Shown here piece by piece: positions 24,006 to 34,507 of a DNA stretch of 64,000 nt; the first letter of the stretch is position 1, and the number at the start of each line of letters is the position of its first letter. The position numbers were made by a program, and so were the translations under genes. The DNA lies in assembly GCF_028858725.1 (NCBI RefSeq), contig NC_084790.1, forward strand, positions 84,314,506 through 84,378,505, given 5' to 3'. This stretch comes from Colius striatus (taxonomy: Eukaryota > Chordata > Aves > Coliiformes > Coliidae). The notes beneath the pieces are model-generated. The model made no database searches. It was given only the letters and a program-made list of their open reading frames with translations, and was not told where the DNA came from.

Positions 24006-25261
24006 TAGGTGTTGGCTCTGATTTTGCAAACACTTCTAGGTATGATTAACTTCACGTATGTCAGAAGTGAGTGGGAATGCCTGAGTGTGCTGGTGCATGT
24101 GAATGCACACTTGCTTGCTCAGGAATTACATCATATTTCCCTTTATTTATCATCTAGATTTAAAAACCTGGTATAACTACAAACATCCGAAGAACCATCA
24201 CTGTAACACTGAAAAATGCAGCCATTTCCAGCTGCCCAGGGGCCCACAAAGCTTTTTTTAATCATTCAAACCATCTTTTTCCCTGCGTCTTTAAATAACA
24301 AAAAAAGCTGATCTTGATTTTAACACATCTCCATGCACAAAGAGAAAGTCAATATCAGGCTGAAAATATTTCATCCCAAAGGTCATTGCTATTTTTTAAG
24401 AAGCTGTGAGTGTTGGCATATAATGGCCTCACAAATGGAACTGCCATTTTTTTTGTCTCAGGCATAACTTAGGGCATTATGGCAGTAATTCTATAATTAA
24501 ATACAGATAAATATGAAGGGTCACTAACAGGCACGTCCAATAACCACCATCATCAAGTATGATTTCCTGGGCTACCTCCTTACGGTATCCAACCTATAAA
24601 TAAATACTAACCTCAGTGAAGGGCTAATGTTTAGAATTATGGCGCTGAAAAAAAAAATGAGGTTTTTAAAATAAGTATACAAGTTATGGCTTAGTATTTT
24701 TACCCATAATTAAGATGTATTTCCAAAGAGCAGCTGCTATCAAGCTTACATAAACCTGACATGATTTTCCCTGTTGTAAAATCCATCATGGCAACTTACC
24801 AACCACATGAGTCTTAGCTCTGAATCATCGTGTTACATGGCTGAAGGGAAAACCAGATAAAGTTGCTTGCATTAGAAGGAAAGCTTTTTTTTTCCTCCCT
24901 TCTTCTTCATTAAGGTGTTATGTTTCAGCGCAGTAAATTCCTGTGCTGTCATCTGCAGAGTGCAGTCAATCACCATAAAGGGGAGTTTTAAACCACCTTA
25001 CAGATGTCAAAGGATTAAACTTCAAGCTAGTGAAGTATTGTGAAGACCTTGGTATTTTTCTACTCTGCATTTATAGTTCAATATTGTCCATCATAGCTCT
25101 TTGAGCCTAAGTATGCTCTAGTTAAGAAGGCTCAAGGCTTGCATGCTTGTTGCATGTAAGTTCACAGGTTTATGTTAGTTTCTTCCTGGTGAGCAAATAC
25201 CAGCTGAAAGGAAGTCTCCCTTTGACTTCAATCCCTACATCCTTCCCCTCCTTTGCCACAC

Positions 25262-25765
25262 ACAGAATTACAGAATCTCAAGGGTTGGAAGGGACCTTGA
25301 AAGCTCATCCAGTGCAACCCCCCTGCCAGAGCAGAACAACCTAGAGTAGGTCACACAGGAACTCGTCCAGCTGGGTTGGAATGTCTCCAGAGAAGGAGAC
25401 TCCACAGCCCATCTGGGCAGCCCCTGCCAGTGCTCCCTCACCTCAACAGGGAAGAAGTTTTTCCTTGTATTTCTTTGGAACCTCTTGTGTTCCAGTTTAT
25501 ACCTGTTGTCCTTTGTCCTGTCATTGGCCATCACTGAGCACAGCCTGGCTCCATCCTCCTCACACCCACCCTCTACAGATTTGTAAATATGAATGAGGTC
25601 ACCCCTCAGTCTCCTCCAAGATGAAGAGCCACAGCTCCCTCAGCCTTTCATCATAAGGAAGATGCTCTACTCCATCATTCAGCATGGTCCTGCGCTGAGC
25701 TCTCTCCAGGAGCTCCCTGTCCTTCTTGAACTGAGGGGCCCAGAACAGTCCATCTCTGCTCGTGC
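25262..25765 (-). mobile_element. CR1 fragment
   Basis: Minus orientation: AGAATTACAGAATCTCAAGG, TTGGAAGGGACCTTGAAAGC, CTCTCCAGGAGCTCCCTGTC. Confidence 0.9.
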
Positions 25766-27179
25766 TTATTTGGAAAGTAAATAGCTGTCCTCTTCAAAAA
25801 CACAGCCTGCCAGCTTCCCTAAGATTTGCACCTTGAGAGGACATTAATATGGCTCTGTACACAAAAGGAGATTAAAGAACAAAAGAAGAAGTACAAATTT
25901 CTGGATTTACACCTGAATTGATTGATACTGTTTCCTAAGTTTATTGCATTTGGCTCTGTAAATGTAACAGCCTTTAAATGTCATTTGCCGTGCACCCACA
26001 AACACACACATGCTGTCGTTCATCTGGCTATTATCAACAGAACAGTATTATATGGTATCACATTGTATTCCACTGTGATTATTGACATCTTCACCTCGGT
26101 CACTGTCTGTGTTGTGTTGTGCTGGGATACACCAGTCCAGAACCAAAGCTTTGTGATGCTCAGCACTGTGGAGATATTTTTCCAGGGATTTTCCAGACCC
26201 TGCCTCAGCTGGAAGATGGTAGCTATCAAAAGCAGGCCAACACAGAGAGAGGGGCAGCGAGAAAACAAAAAGACTTTGTCAGAGGATTGGAAGTCTCTGC
26301 TTAGCCCCGTCTTGCTCCCAACAGTCAGGGTTTGCAGGTTGTTGAGGCAGCAGTGGGTCTTAAGGAGGGATTTAGAGGAAGATGAGAAACAGCTCCATGA
26401 ATTTTGACAAGGGGCAGGAGGATTCTGTCTTTGTGAGGCGAACAACATGAAGAAAGAGCAGGGGTATTGAGCAAGGTGAAAGAGAAGGGGTGCCTGAGGT
26501 GCTGGTGCAGGTAATGAGCAGGTGGGAGCAGCTCACTAAATACAGGTACAGACTCTTACAGGCAAGAAGCTGGTGTTTGCCACCATGGATGTGCAAGTAG
26601 GTGTTTCTGTCGGGCTATGGTGTCAGTAGCAATATTTTGAATGGGAATATGTCTAATTGCAGAGGAGAAAAGATCCTACTGTGGCTGAGCCTTGCCAAGA
26701 ATGGCTGAACATGTCCCCTCACTTTCAGAATCAGGTCTGCATTCCACCTCTGCTCATACAAAAGTTACCCAAACTGCCTTTTTGGGATAAATGTGGAGGC
26801 GTTATAATGGTGACTGAAGTCCAGCCACCTTTGCAGAAGCCCACATGGGTTTTCGCTCAGGTCTGTGAAGTGCCCAATACCTGTGGCACAGCCTCATCTT
26901 TCTGTGCCTGCCCAGTTTTGATAAGCACCCCGTATGGGAACTTCCACAAGTGTGTTGGTGTCACAGGGTGTCTCGCTAAGGCCAGACTCTCCATCAACAG
27001 CTTCCCTAGGGAACGGCTGGCTCCATTTGAGCCTGCAAGAGGAGGGGATTCATAGGCTGCAGCCTTCCTGTTCACATATTTGGTGGACCTCAGGGCTCCT
27101 GTTTGAAAACATGAGCCCTGAGAGCATTACTTCCACTTTGGTTAGCTAAGGCACAGCCCTTGCTAGACGTTGCTATTTG

Positions 27180-27308
27180 TTTTCCAGACTCACCTGAATG
27201 TGTTCCTGTGTGACCTAGTTGAGGGGAATTTGCTTTAGCAGGGGGCTGGGCTGTAAGAGCTTTAGAGATCCCTTCGAACCTCCACCATTCTGTGATCCTA
27301 TGATTCAA
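27180..27308 (+). mobile_element. CR1 3' end fragment
   Basis: Plus orientation: TTCCTGTGTGACCTAGTTGA through ATTCTGTGATCCTATGATTC. Confidence 0.88.
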
Positions 27309-28293
27309 TGGTTGATGCCAACCACCCTTCCAAACTGTTGGCAACTCTGAAGTGCCTTCCTGATCCTGTAGATATTTCAGTGCTCTGCAACATTGGAGGA
27401 AGAGACCATGCCAGAGTCCTTGTGGAGGAATACTCACTAAACAAAGGGCTTTTCTCCTATTTCTTTTGTTTGTCCAATATGCAGGAGGTAGGCCAAGAAA
27501 GTTGGTAAAATAAATGGAAAAATACATATCCTGCAGATGCTGCAGTGTTTCCAGCAGCAGCCAGCCAAGGGCATGAAGCTGGTCTAGGCTTTCCAGATCC
27601 AGGGAGCACACCTATCCCTCTCTGTGCCAGATTTCAGACTACTCTGTCCACTGTAACCATCACCTGAATGGGGAGAGCAGCCAGGCCCGTTCTTCAGCAA
27701 GCTGCAGTCAGCCAGAGGCAGAGGTCATTGGTGTAGGGAAAGCTGCAGCGCTCTGTTTAAAGATTAATGGACATTATCTTTCTTCAGGCTGTAAAAGTGG
27801 GCAGATTTAAAAGTAAAAATAGTTGTTCATAGGCCTGGTGGCTTAAAAGAGGTTGCAGTCTGTCCAGTAACATTAGACACAGAGTCTCACAGCTGGGAGG
27901 AGACCATGTGTGAAAGGCTATTTAGGTCTCAGCAGAACATGTGGGATCCACACACGAGTTAGAGGGATTGGGAAATCTTTGTAAACATTTCCAGAAATCC
28001 CCTCTCTGGTGTTTTTTCTCCAGGACTTATTCCACTGAAAGAGAAAACGTGGAAAGTTATAGGTCCCTACAGTAAAATCTTAACACATCAGAGAGATAAA
28101 GTAGATGTACCTACACTTTTTCTGCACTCCCATTAACAATTTCCATTTCCCTGCATTTTCTAATAGTGATGCAGTACAAGCTCAGAGCCCAGAGCTGTGG
28201 TGCAGAAAACAAGGTGCATCGTGTCAGTCCATCAGCTCACCAGCTCACAACCCCCAGCCCTCCGTCATCTCCAGTGGAAGAAGCTGTGGGCCA

Positions 28294-28546
28294 TCACTGC
28301 TCTGGCGCTGGGTCGAGGGGTGTGATGGAGACGAAGGAGAAGAACGGTAACTTGGAAGTGGAGAGTCTCTCTTCAGAGATGGTAAACTCTGGAGACACAG
28401 TTTGCTTTTCAGAAATGTAACTTGTGCACACTGGGCCAGGCAAATCCACTGTTGAAATCTTACCAGACCTGTTGTTTGTCGCTGTGGTGTTTTCCACCAC
28501 CACGGGTGTACGGAGATCTTTGGAGAAATTATTTGATGTACACCAC
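28294..28546 (-). CDS. Unrecognised membrane protein, cytoplasmic tail and stop (exon E)
   Basis: The exon follows acceptor CCTGGTGCCAG-like sequence (reads TTGTGCCAG) and encodes 83 residues from WCTSNNFSKDLRTPVVVE to DPAPEQ, then TGA at 28296-28294. A possible internal donor at about 28465 (GGTCTG then GTAAGA) could give an alternative tail. No clear polyadenylation signal was found just downstream. Confidence 0.55.
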
Positions 28547-31500
28547 CTGGCACAACAGAAACAAAGCAAACCCAACCCTTAAGTATTAGATAAGCACAAA
28601 GAACTGGTTGCATTTTGAACTCAATCCAATTAAGAAGAGATAACTAATGGCAGTGTAAAAAACTGATAGCTAGGGTAGAGCTGATTTCATTAATTATGGA
28701 GGCCACTGTTTCCTCTCCCTCTAATCAGCCCTTTAGTGTAAAACACATCTACGACTCCATTGCCCTCTTCATTTTGCTAGATGCATTCAAACTAAAGCTG
28801 AAGAAAATGAATTCCAGATTGGTATTACCCCAGGACACGCTGTAGCAGTTCTCCAGCCATTGTGATTGCACGTTGCTGCAGGCTGTTGGAGAAGGGGCCT
28901 GGGAGGACTCCAAGAAGCCCCAGGGTTTGGCATGCTCTTCCCATGGGCTGCCTGATCACACTTGGCTCCAGCAGGAATTCCTCACTGCACACATGTCCTT
29001 GGCAACCTTGGGGTCTTCTCCTACTGCCCTGACACACTCACCTCCGGAGAAGACTCGTTGCTACACTGATGGCAACCAACAGTAAGAGGCTCCCACTGAG
29101 AGACACCATGATAATCTCGTAAGTAGATGGTGATGAACCTTGGAGAGAGTATAGAAACCACAAGTGAGTTTTGCCAAAAGGTATCTTTAGGGAATGCAAG
29201 CTTCTGTCAAACAAGCTCAGGCTGTTACAGGCTACAAATACTGGTGGTCCTTTTGCTGCACACCATGGATGGAGCAGGGTCACCATCTCTGTGCTAGCAA
29301 GGTATTCCTGGCAACTACTTTTTCTCCAAAAGTCTCACATCTCAATTAATTAACTCATGAATCTTAGTCTACCGAAGTATTAAGCTAAGCTGCTTTGCAA
29401 GGCTCAGACTGAAACCCAGCTCAATAGATCTCAAGGTGGAGAAGTCTTCCCTGCACTCTTAGACCACTATGTTATTCTACTTGTTATCCACCTGTTCACA
29501 GCAAAGCCATAGCAGGACCCTAAATCTTACTGCCTCTCTAGCCAGCACTTTCCATCCACTTCCACACTTCTCAATCTGCTTCCACCCTTTTTCCTCTTTG
29601 ATTTAATCCCAAACTTAAAGGAGTGAAATCTGGCTTATATTCCCCATCCGTCCCAGCTTCCAGGTCTCCCTCTCCTTTTCTGCTGTTGCAGCTCCTTTTA
29701 TTTCCACCATTCTTCCCTCTCTAAAAGCCCCAACAGAAAGGGGTGCAACATGGCTGGTTCCTTCACTCATTTTGAGCCATTCAACACTATCTGCTAATCT
29801 TACATACTTGATAACACTGCTGTTGGTTGTTTGATGCCTCTCAGCAGTTTCACCACACAAATAAACACTGCAAAACTGATTTGAAATGCTAACAACCAGG
29901 ACAGTAAAGCACCTTCTTCCTTGGAAACCACCATGTTGTGGAAACCTTCTTCACCAGCGTGAACCATCCTGAAAGAGAAAGCCAACAAACATTTGGGTCA
30001 CAGCTTAACGTTCAAAACCAGCACCTTTATTTTAGACCCATTTATGGCATCCAGTTAATAAAGGCAAGAATAAATTGTCTGGTGTTATGTTCTCAGGTCA
30101 AAAAGAAGAGCCTGCATCCAAAGTCCTAGATGTTGCACTTTAAATTCTACTCTCTTTGCGTCAATAAGCTTAATTTAAAAGGGAATTACTGTGAAAAAAC
30201 CTGTATAGCCACAGGTTGCATAAGAAAGAAAAGAGTGGCTGAAGAGGCTACAATCCTACAGGAAACAAAGACAAGACAAACCCTTACATTTATATGAAGG
30301 ATGACACCAGTTGTGGAATGCTGCACTGACTGAAATACTGTTTGTGACACAGAATCCCAGAATGGTTAGGATTGGAATGACCTTTAAATGCCATCTCCAA
30401 ACCCCCAGCCATGAGCAGAGACATCCTGATGCTCAGACCAGGTTGCTCAGAGCCCCATCCAACCTGACCTGGGATGTTTCCAGGGATGGGGCATTGATCA
30501 CCTCTCTGGGCAGCCTGTGCCAGGGCCTCACCACCCTCAGCCTGAAACATTTCTTCCTTCTATCTAGTCTGAATCTCCTCTCTTTCAGTTTAAACCCATT
30601 ACCTCTTGTTTTGTTGCTACAACTATCACCCCTCCTTTCAATGTGAATCAGAGGGATCTGCAGTAACTTCTACTCTTAAAAGGTTGAACAACAGGATCAG
30701 ACAGCATGTTTTTGTAGCTGAGCAGACTGTCTAGGCTTTGCCTCTTATCTATTGGTGCATGTGTCTGTGAATAAACTGAAATGCTGTCCCAGAATCTCAT
30801 GTGAGGTTTCCCCTGGTGCATGGGAAGCTGGGCTGAGTGTTACTGAAAATGGAAGATCATTTGCTTACTACAGCAACCTCTGGCCCCCCATGACACGTTC
30901 TCTTTTTGTCACATCAGTAAGATGTCCTAAGGGGAACTTCAGTCTCACCTTTCAGCTTGGAAAAAAAGTTAAGAAAATTAGACATGGTAAAGTAAATCTG
31001 GAGCAGGACAAGATGACAAAGTTCTGGATTACCTTGTGACTGCTGGAGATCCTTCCATCAGCACCACACTACCAAGGCCTTGCATGAAAGTAAAGCTGGT
31101 CTGAAGGGTTCCAGACGAATTGCTCACTTCATTTGCTTCTCTTGATTGCTTTCTTCCCTCTGTGGTTTTTATGAGGGCAGAATAATCTCTGTCATTTATG
31201 GCAAATCAATAAAGAGGTGGATCAAGGAGAGGCTTTACTCCTTTTGTTAAGCAATTCCTTTCACGACCATTCCGGCAGAGCAGGAGGCACAGCTGGATTT
31301 CAAACCTGCTTCCTTTTGGGACTTCTTGCAGCCTGGCTTAGCTGTTCTTCACTGCCCCGTGGTCAGGAGGGTATCATCAGTCTTGCTCTGCAGCACCCAC
31401 CTCTTCCCACGCCTTTGAGGGAAGTCACAGCTCTGCAGATCTGGACCTAGTTTTGCTCTGCAAAAGCTCCCCATTGTCCCTGCCAGAAGGAACTGCTGGC

Positions 31501-31823
31501 AACTTCACTGAGTTATCTTGTGTGAAAATGCGATTACCTGTGGTTTGTGATCAGAGAAGGAGTGGTGCTCCAGGGTGGAGACTGTCCCTGTCAACACATT
31601 CACATAGAATACATTAATAGACTCCACACTGGCAGATATTTCAAAATAGACATTTAGGTGTTCTTCTGCCGTGCCTGAGCTGCAAAACAGTGTCAGCTCT
31701 TCTTGCCTAACTGGTGGTATCAAACAGGACCAAAGCCCCTTTCCAGATCCCCTGGAGATTGTTTGGCAGGGTTTCAGGTGTCCACAATCCAAACCACTGA
31801 GCACATTTAGATAACGACCGGGG
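28294..31823 (-). CDS. Unrecognised type I membrane protein gene, C-terminal 271 residues
   Basis: I do not recognise this gene. Five minus-strand exons (31538-31823, 31033-31157, 29913-29968, 29042-29138, 28294-28546) have plausible splice sites and chain into one open frame of 271 residues. Order: an ectodomain of about 162 residues with four Cys in the first exon and a glycosylation sequon (NSS) in the second; a 24-residue hydrophobic helix (MVSLSGSLLLLVAISVATSL) followed by the stop-transfer Arg-Arg-Trp; then an 83-residue cytoplasmic tail rich in Ser/Thr, ending DPAPEQ at a TGA. The signal peptide and N-terminus are not found and may lie beyond the satellite at 32.35-34.5 kb. One junction (first to second exon) needs a GAG acceptor two bases inside a CAG acceptor, so that boundary is uncertain. 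Coding status is inferred from phases, hydrophobicity and CpG-containing codons. Confidence 0.6.
29042..29138 (-). CDS. Unrecognised membrane protein, transmembrane exon D
   Basis: This 97-base exon lies between acceptor CTCTCCAAG and a consensus donor GTGAGT. It encodes a juxtamembrane SSPSTYE, one hydrophobic helix and the Arg-Arg stop-transfer. The helix length is typical of a single membrane pass. Confidence 0.65.
29913..29968 (-). CDS. Unrecognised membrane protein, exon C
   Basis: This 56-base exon has acceptor TTTCTCTTTCAG and donor GTGCTT, and encodes MVHAGEEGFHNMVVSKEE. Phase 2 in and 1 out matches both neighbours exactly. Confidence 0.6.
30347..30640 (-). mobile_element. CR1 fragment
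   Basis: Minus orientation: ACAGAATCCCAGAATGGTTA, GCCATGAGCAGAGACATCCT. It lies between exons B and C of the unrecognised membrane-protein gene. Confidence 0.88.
31033..31157 (-). CDS. Unrecognised membrane protein, exon B
   Basis: It encodes 41 residues including SGTLQTSFTFMQGLGSVVLM and ends in phase 2 at GTAATC. To keep frame with exon A it must start after CACAGAG rather than the preceding CACAG. Otherwise an intermediate exon is missing. Confidence 0.5.
31538..31823 (-). CDS. Unrecognised membrane protein, ectodomain exon A
   Basis: This 286-base exon has acceptor GAATTCTCAG and donor GTAATC, and encodes 95 residues beginning PGRYLNVLSGLDCGHLKPC and ending SFSDHKPQ. Four Cys (CGHLKPC, WSC, FC) and beta-rich alternation (LNVYFEISASVESINVFYV) suggest a folded extracellular module. 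It starts with one base of a split codon, so at least one more upstream exon is expected. Confidence 0.6.
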
Positions 31824-32348
31824 CTGAGAATTCTGCTCTATGGCGTAAGAAAACAGTGAATGAGCTACATTAAATAGATTTTACAGAGCGGTGAACAGCA
31901 GAGAGCAGGCTGGCAGACATGCAGATAGGTTCTTTTGTTAAACCACACGGCAATTAGCCATTCTGTACCCTCCATAGAGGACAACACTCTGTATGTAAGT
32001 ACCTTCTCTCTCTTCTCCAGGGCATCATTGGCCTTTTATTTGGCTTTGAGCCAGAGCTACTGAGTCAATTGGAGTCTTTGTAGTGATTTCCCTGACACTC
32101 AAATCATGCCCTGTGGGGAAAAGATGCTAAATACATGGCAGACTTCTCTCTTGCAAGCTACTGAACATCTCCTGAATGATGCTCAAAGCCCTCCATCCTG
32201 CCCAGTGTGGAGACATGACGGAAGTATCTGAGACACGTCCTTCTCCACAAACACCTCTTATTAGTGGAAATTCACTTTCACTGAACTTTCAGTGACATTA
32301 AGGAAAAAGCAATGGGAAGTTCTGAATATCCCTGAGAGGGGATTGATA

Positions 32349-32353
<5 letters not shown>

Positions 32354-32413
<60 letters not shown>

Positions 32414-32621
32414 TTTCTTTCTTTCTTTCTTTCTTTCTCTTTCTTTCTTTCCTTCTTTCCTTCTTTCTTTCTTTCTTTCTCTCTTTCTCTCTTTCTCTCT
32501 TTCTTTCTTTCTTTCTCTCTTTCTTTCTTTCTCTTTCCTTCTTTCTTTCTTTCTCTCTCTTTCTTTCTCTCTTTCTTTCTTTCTCTTTCTTTCTCTTTCT
32601 TTCTTTCCTTCTTTCTTTCTT

Positions 32622-32676
<55 letters not shown>

Positions 32677-33031
32677 CCCTTTCTCCCTTTCTCTCTTTCT
32701 TTCTTTCTTTCTTTCTTTCTCTCTTTCTTTCTTTCTTTCTCTTTCTTTCTTTCTTTCTTTCTTTCTCTCTTTCTTTCTTTCTCTCTTTCTTTCTTTCTCT
32801 CTTTCTCTCTTTCTCTCTTTCTCTCTTTCTTTCTTTCTCTTTCTTTCTTTCCTTCTTTCCTTCTTTCCTTCTTTCTTTCTTTCTTTCTCTCTTTCTCTCT
32901 TTCTTTCTTTCTTTCTCTCTTTCTTTCTTTCTCTTTCTCTTTCCTTCTTTCTTTCTTTCTCTCTCTTTCTTTCTCTCTTTCTTTCTTTCTCTTTCTTTCT
33001 CTTTCTTTCTTTCCTTCTTTCTTTCTTTCTC

Positions 33032-33062
<31 letters not shown>

Positions 33063-33063
33063 C

Positions 33064-33106
<43 letters not shown>

Positions 33107-33117
33107 CTTTCTTTCCT

Positions 33118-33168
<51 letters not shown>

Positions 33169-33405
33169 CTCTTTCTCTCTTTCTTTCTTTCTCTTTCTTT
33201 CTTTCCTTCTTTCCTTCTTTCCTTCTTTCTTTCTTTCTTTCTCTCTTTCTCTCTTTCTCTCTTTCTTTCTTTCTTTCTCTCTTTCTTTCTTTCTCTTTCT
33301 CTTTCTCTTTCCTTCTTTCTTTCTTTCTCTCTCTTTCTTTCTCTCTTTCTTTCTTTCTCTTTCTTTCTCTTTCTTTCTCTTTCTTTCTTTCCTTCTTTCT
33401 TTCTT

Positions 33406-33438
<33 letters not shown>

Positions 33439-33441
33439 CTC

Positions 33442-33500
<59 letters not shown>

Positions 33501-33517
33501 CCCTTTCTCCCTTTCTC

Positions 33518-33552
<35 letters not shown>

Positions 33553-33855
33553 CTCTTTCTTTCGTTCTTTCTCTTTCTTTCTTTCTTTCTTTCTCTCTTT
33601 CTTTCTTTCTCTCTTTCTTTCTCTCTTTCTCTCTTTCTTTCTTTCTCTTTCTTTCTTTCCTTCTTTCCTTCTTTCCTTCTTTCTTTCTCTCTTTCTCTCT
33701 TTCTTTCTTTCTTTCTCTCTTTCTTTCTTTCTCTTTCTCTTTCCTTCTTTCTTTCTTTCTCTCTCTTTCTTTCTCTCTTTCTTTCTTTCTCTTTCTTTCT
33801 CTTTCTTTCTTTCCTTCTTTCTTTCTTTCTCTCTTTCTTTCTTTCTTTCTTTCTC

Positions 33856-33890
<35 letters not shown>

Positions 33891-33923
33891 CTCTTTCTCC
33901 CTTTCTCCCTTTCTCCCTTTCTC

Positions 33924-33958
<35 letters not shown>

Positions 33959-34093
33959 CTCTTTCTTTCTTTCTTTCTCTCTTTCTTTCTTTCTCTTTCT
34001 CTTTCCTTCTTTCTTTCTTTCTCTCTCTTTCTTTCTCTCTTTCTTTCTTTCTCTTTCTTTCTCTTTCTTTCTTTCCTTCTTTCTTTCTTTCTC

Positions 34094-34136
<43 letters not shown>

Positions 34137-34177
34137 CTCTTTCTCTCTTTCTCCCTTTCTCCCTTTCTCCCTTTCTC

Positions 34178-34224
<47 letters not shown>

Positions 34225-34507
34225 CTCTTTCTTTCTTTCTCTCTTTCTTTCTTTCTCTTTCTCTTTCCTTCTTTCTTTCTTTCTCTCTCTTTCTTTCTCT
34301 CTTTCTTTCTTTCTCTTTCTTTCTCTTTCTTTCTTTCCTTCTTTCTTTCTTTCTCTCTTTCTTTCTTTCTTTCTCTCTTTCTTTCTTTCTCTCTTTCTCT
34401 CTTTCTCTCTTTCTTTCTTTCTTTCTCTCTTTCTCCCTTTCTCTCTTTCTCCCTTTCTCTCTTTCTTTCTCTCTTCCTTTCTTCCTTCCTTTCTTCCTTT
34501 CCTTCCC
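32354..34507. repeat. Polypyrimidine satellite (TTTC)n with higher-order structure, about 2.15 kb
   Basis: The plus strand is almost purely C and T for about 2150 bases, built of TTTC tetramers with interspersed TTCC, TCTC and TCCC variants. Landmark blocks (CTCTTTCCTTC followed by the same variant series) recur near 32537, 32943, 33312, 33743, 34015 and 34267, so longer units of about 250-430 bases are themselves tandemly repeated. Because the period is four and no stop can form, very long open frames of Phe/Leu/Ser (plus) and Lys/Glu/Arg (minus) run through it. They are artefacts. Confidence 0.95.

Larger units (their letters stand above)
24006..28293. other. Intergenic stretch downstream of the unrecognised gene, no gene seen
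   Basis: Apart from CR1 pieces at 25262-25765 and 27180-27308 I see no supported gene. Open frames of 132-173 codons at 25.9-27.6 kb lack domains, CpG-bearing codon runs or coherent splice signals. The part at 24.2-25.1 kb is AT-rich and unique and could include conserved non-coding DNA. Confidence 0.45.

Noticed and set aside
25922-26448. 161-codon plus frame and 142-codon minus frame over the same bases
   Set aside because: Both overlap on opposite strands with no domain, no signal or membrane pattern and no splice context.
26657-27611. Open frames of 132 codons (plus) and 173 codons (minus)
   Set aside because: No recognisable family, no supporting splice structure, and the minus frame crosses a CR1 fragment.
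28245-28613. 122-codon frame overlapping the tail exon of the unrecognised gene in another frame
   Set aside because: Its phase does not match the transmembrane exon; the frame ending at 28294 does.
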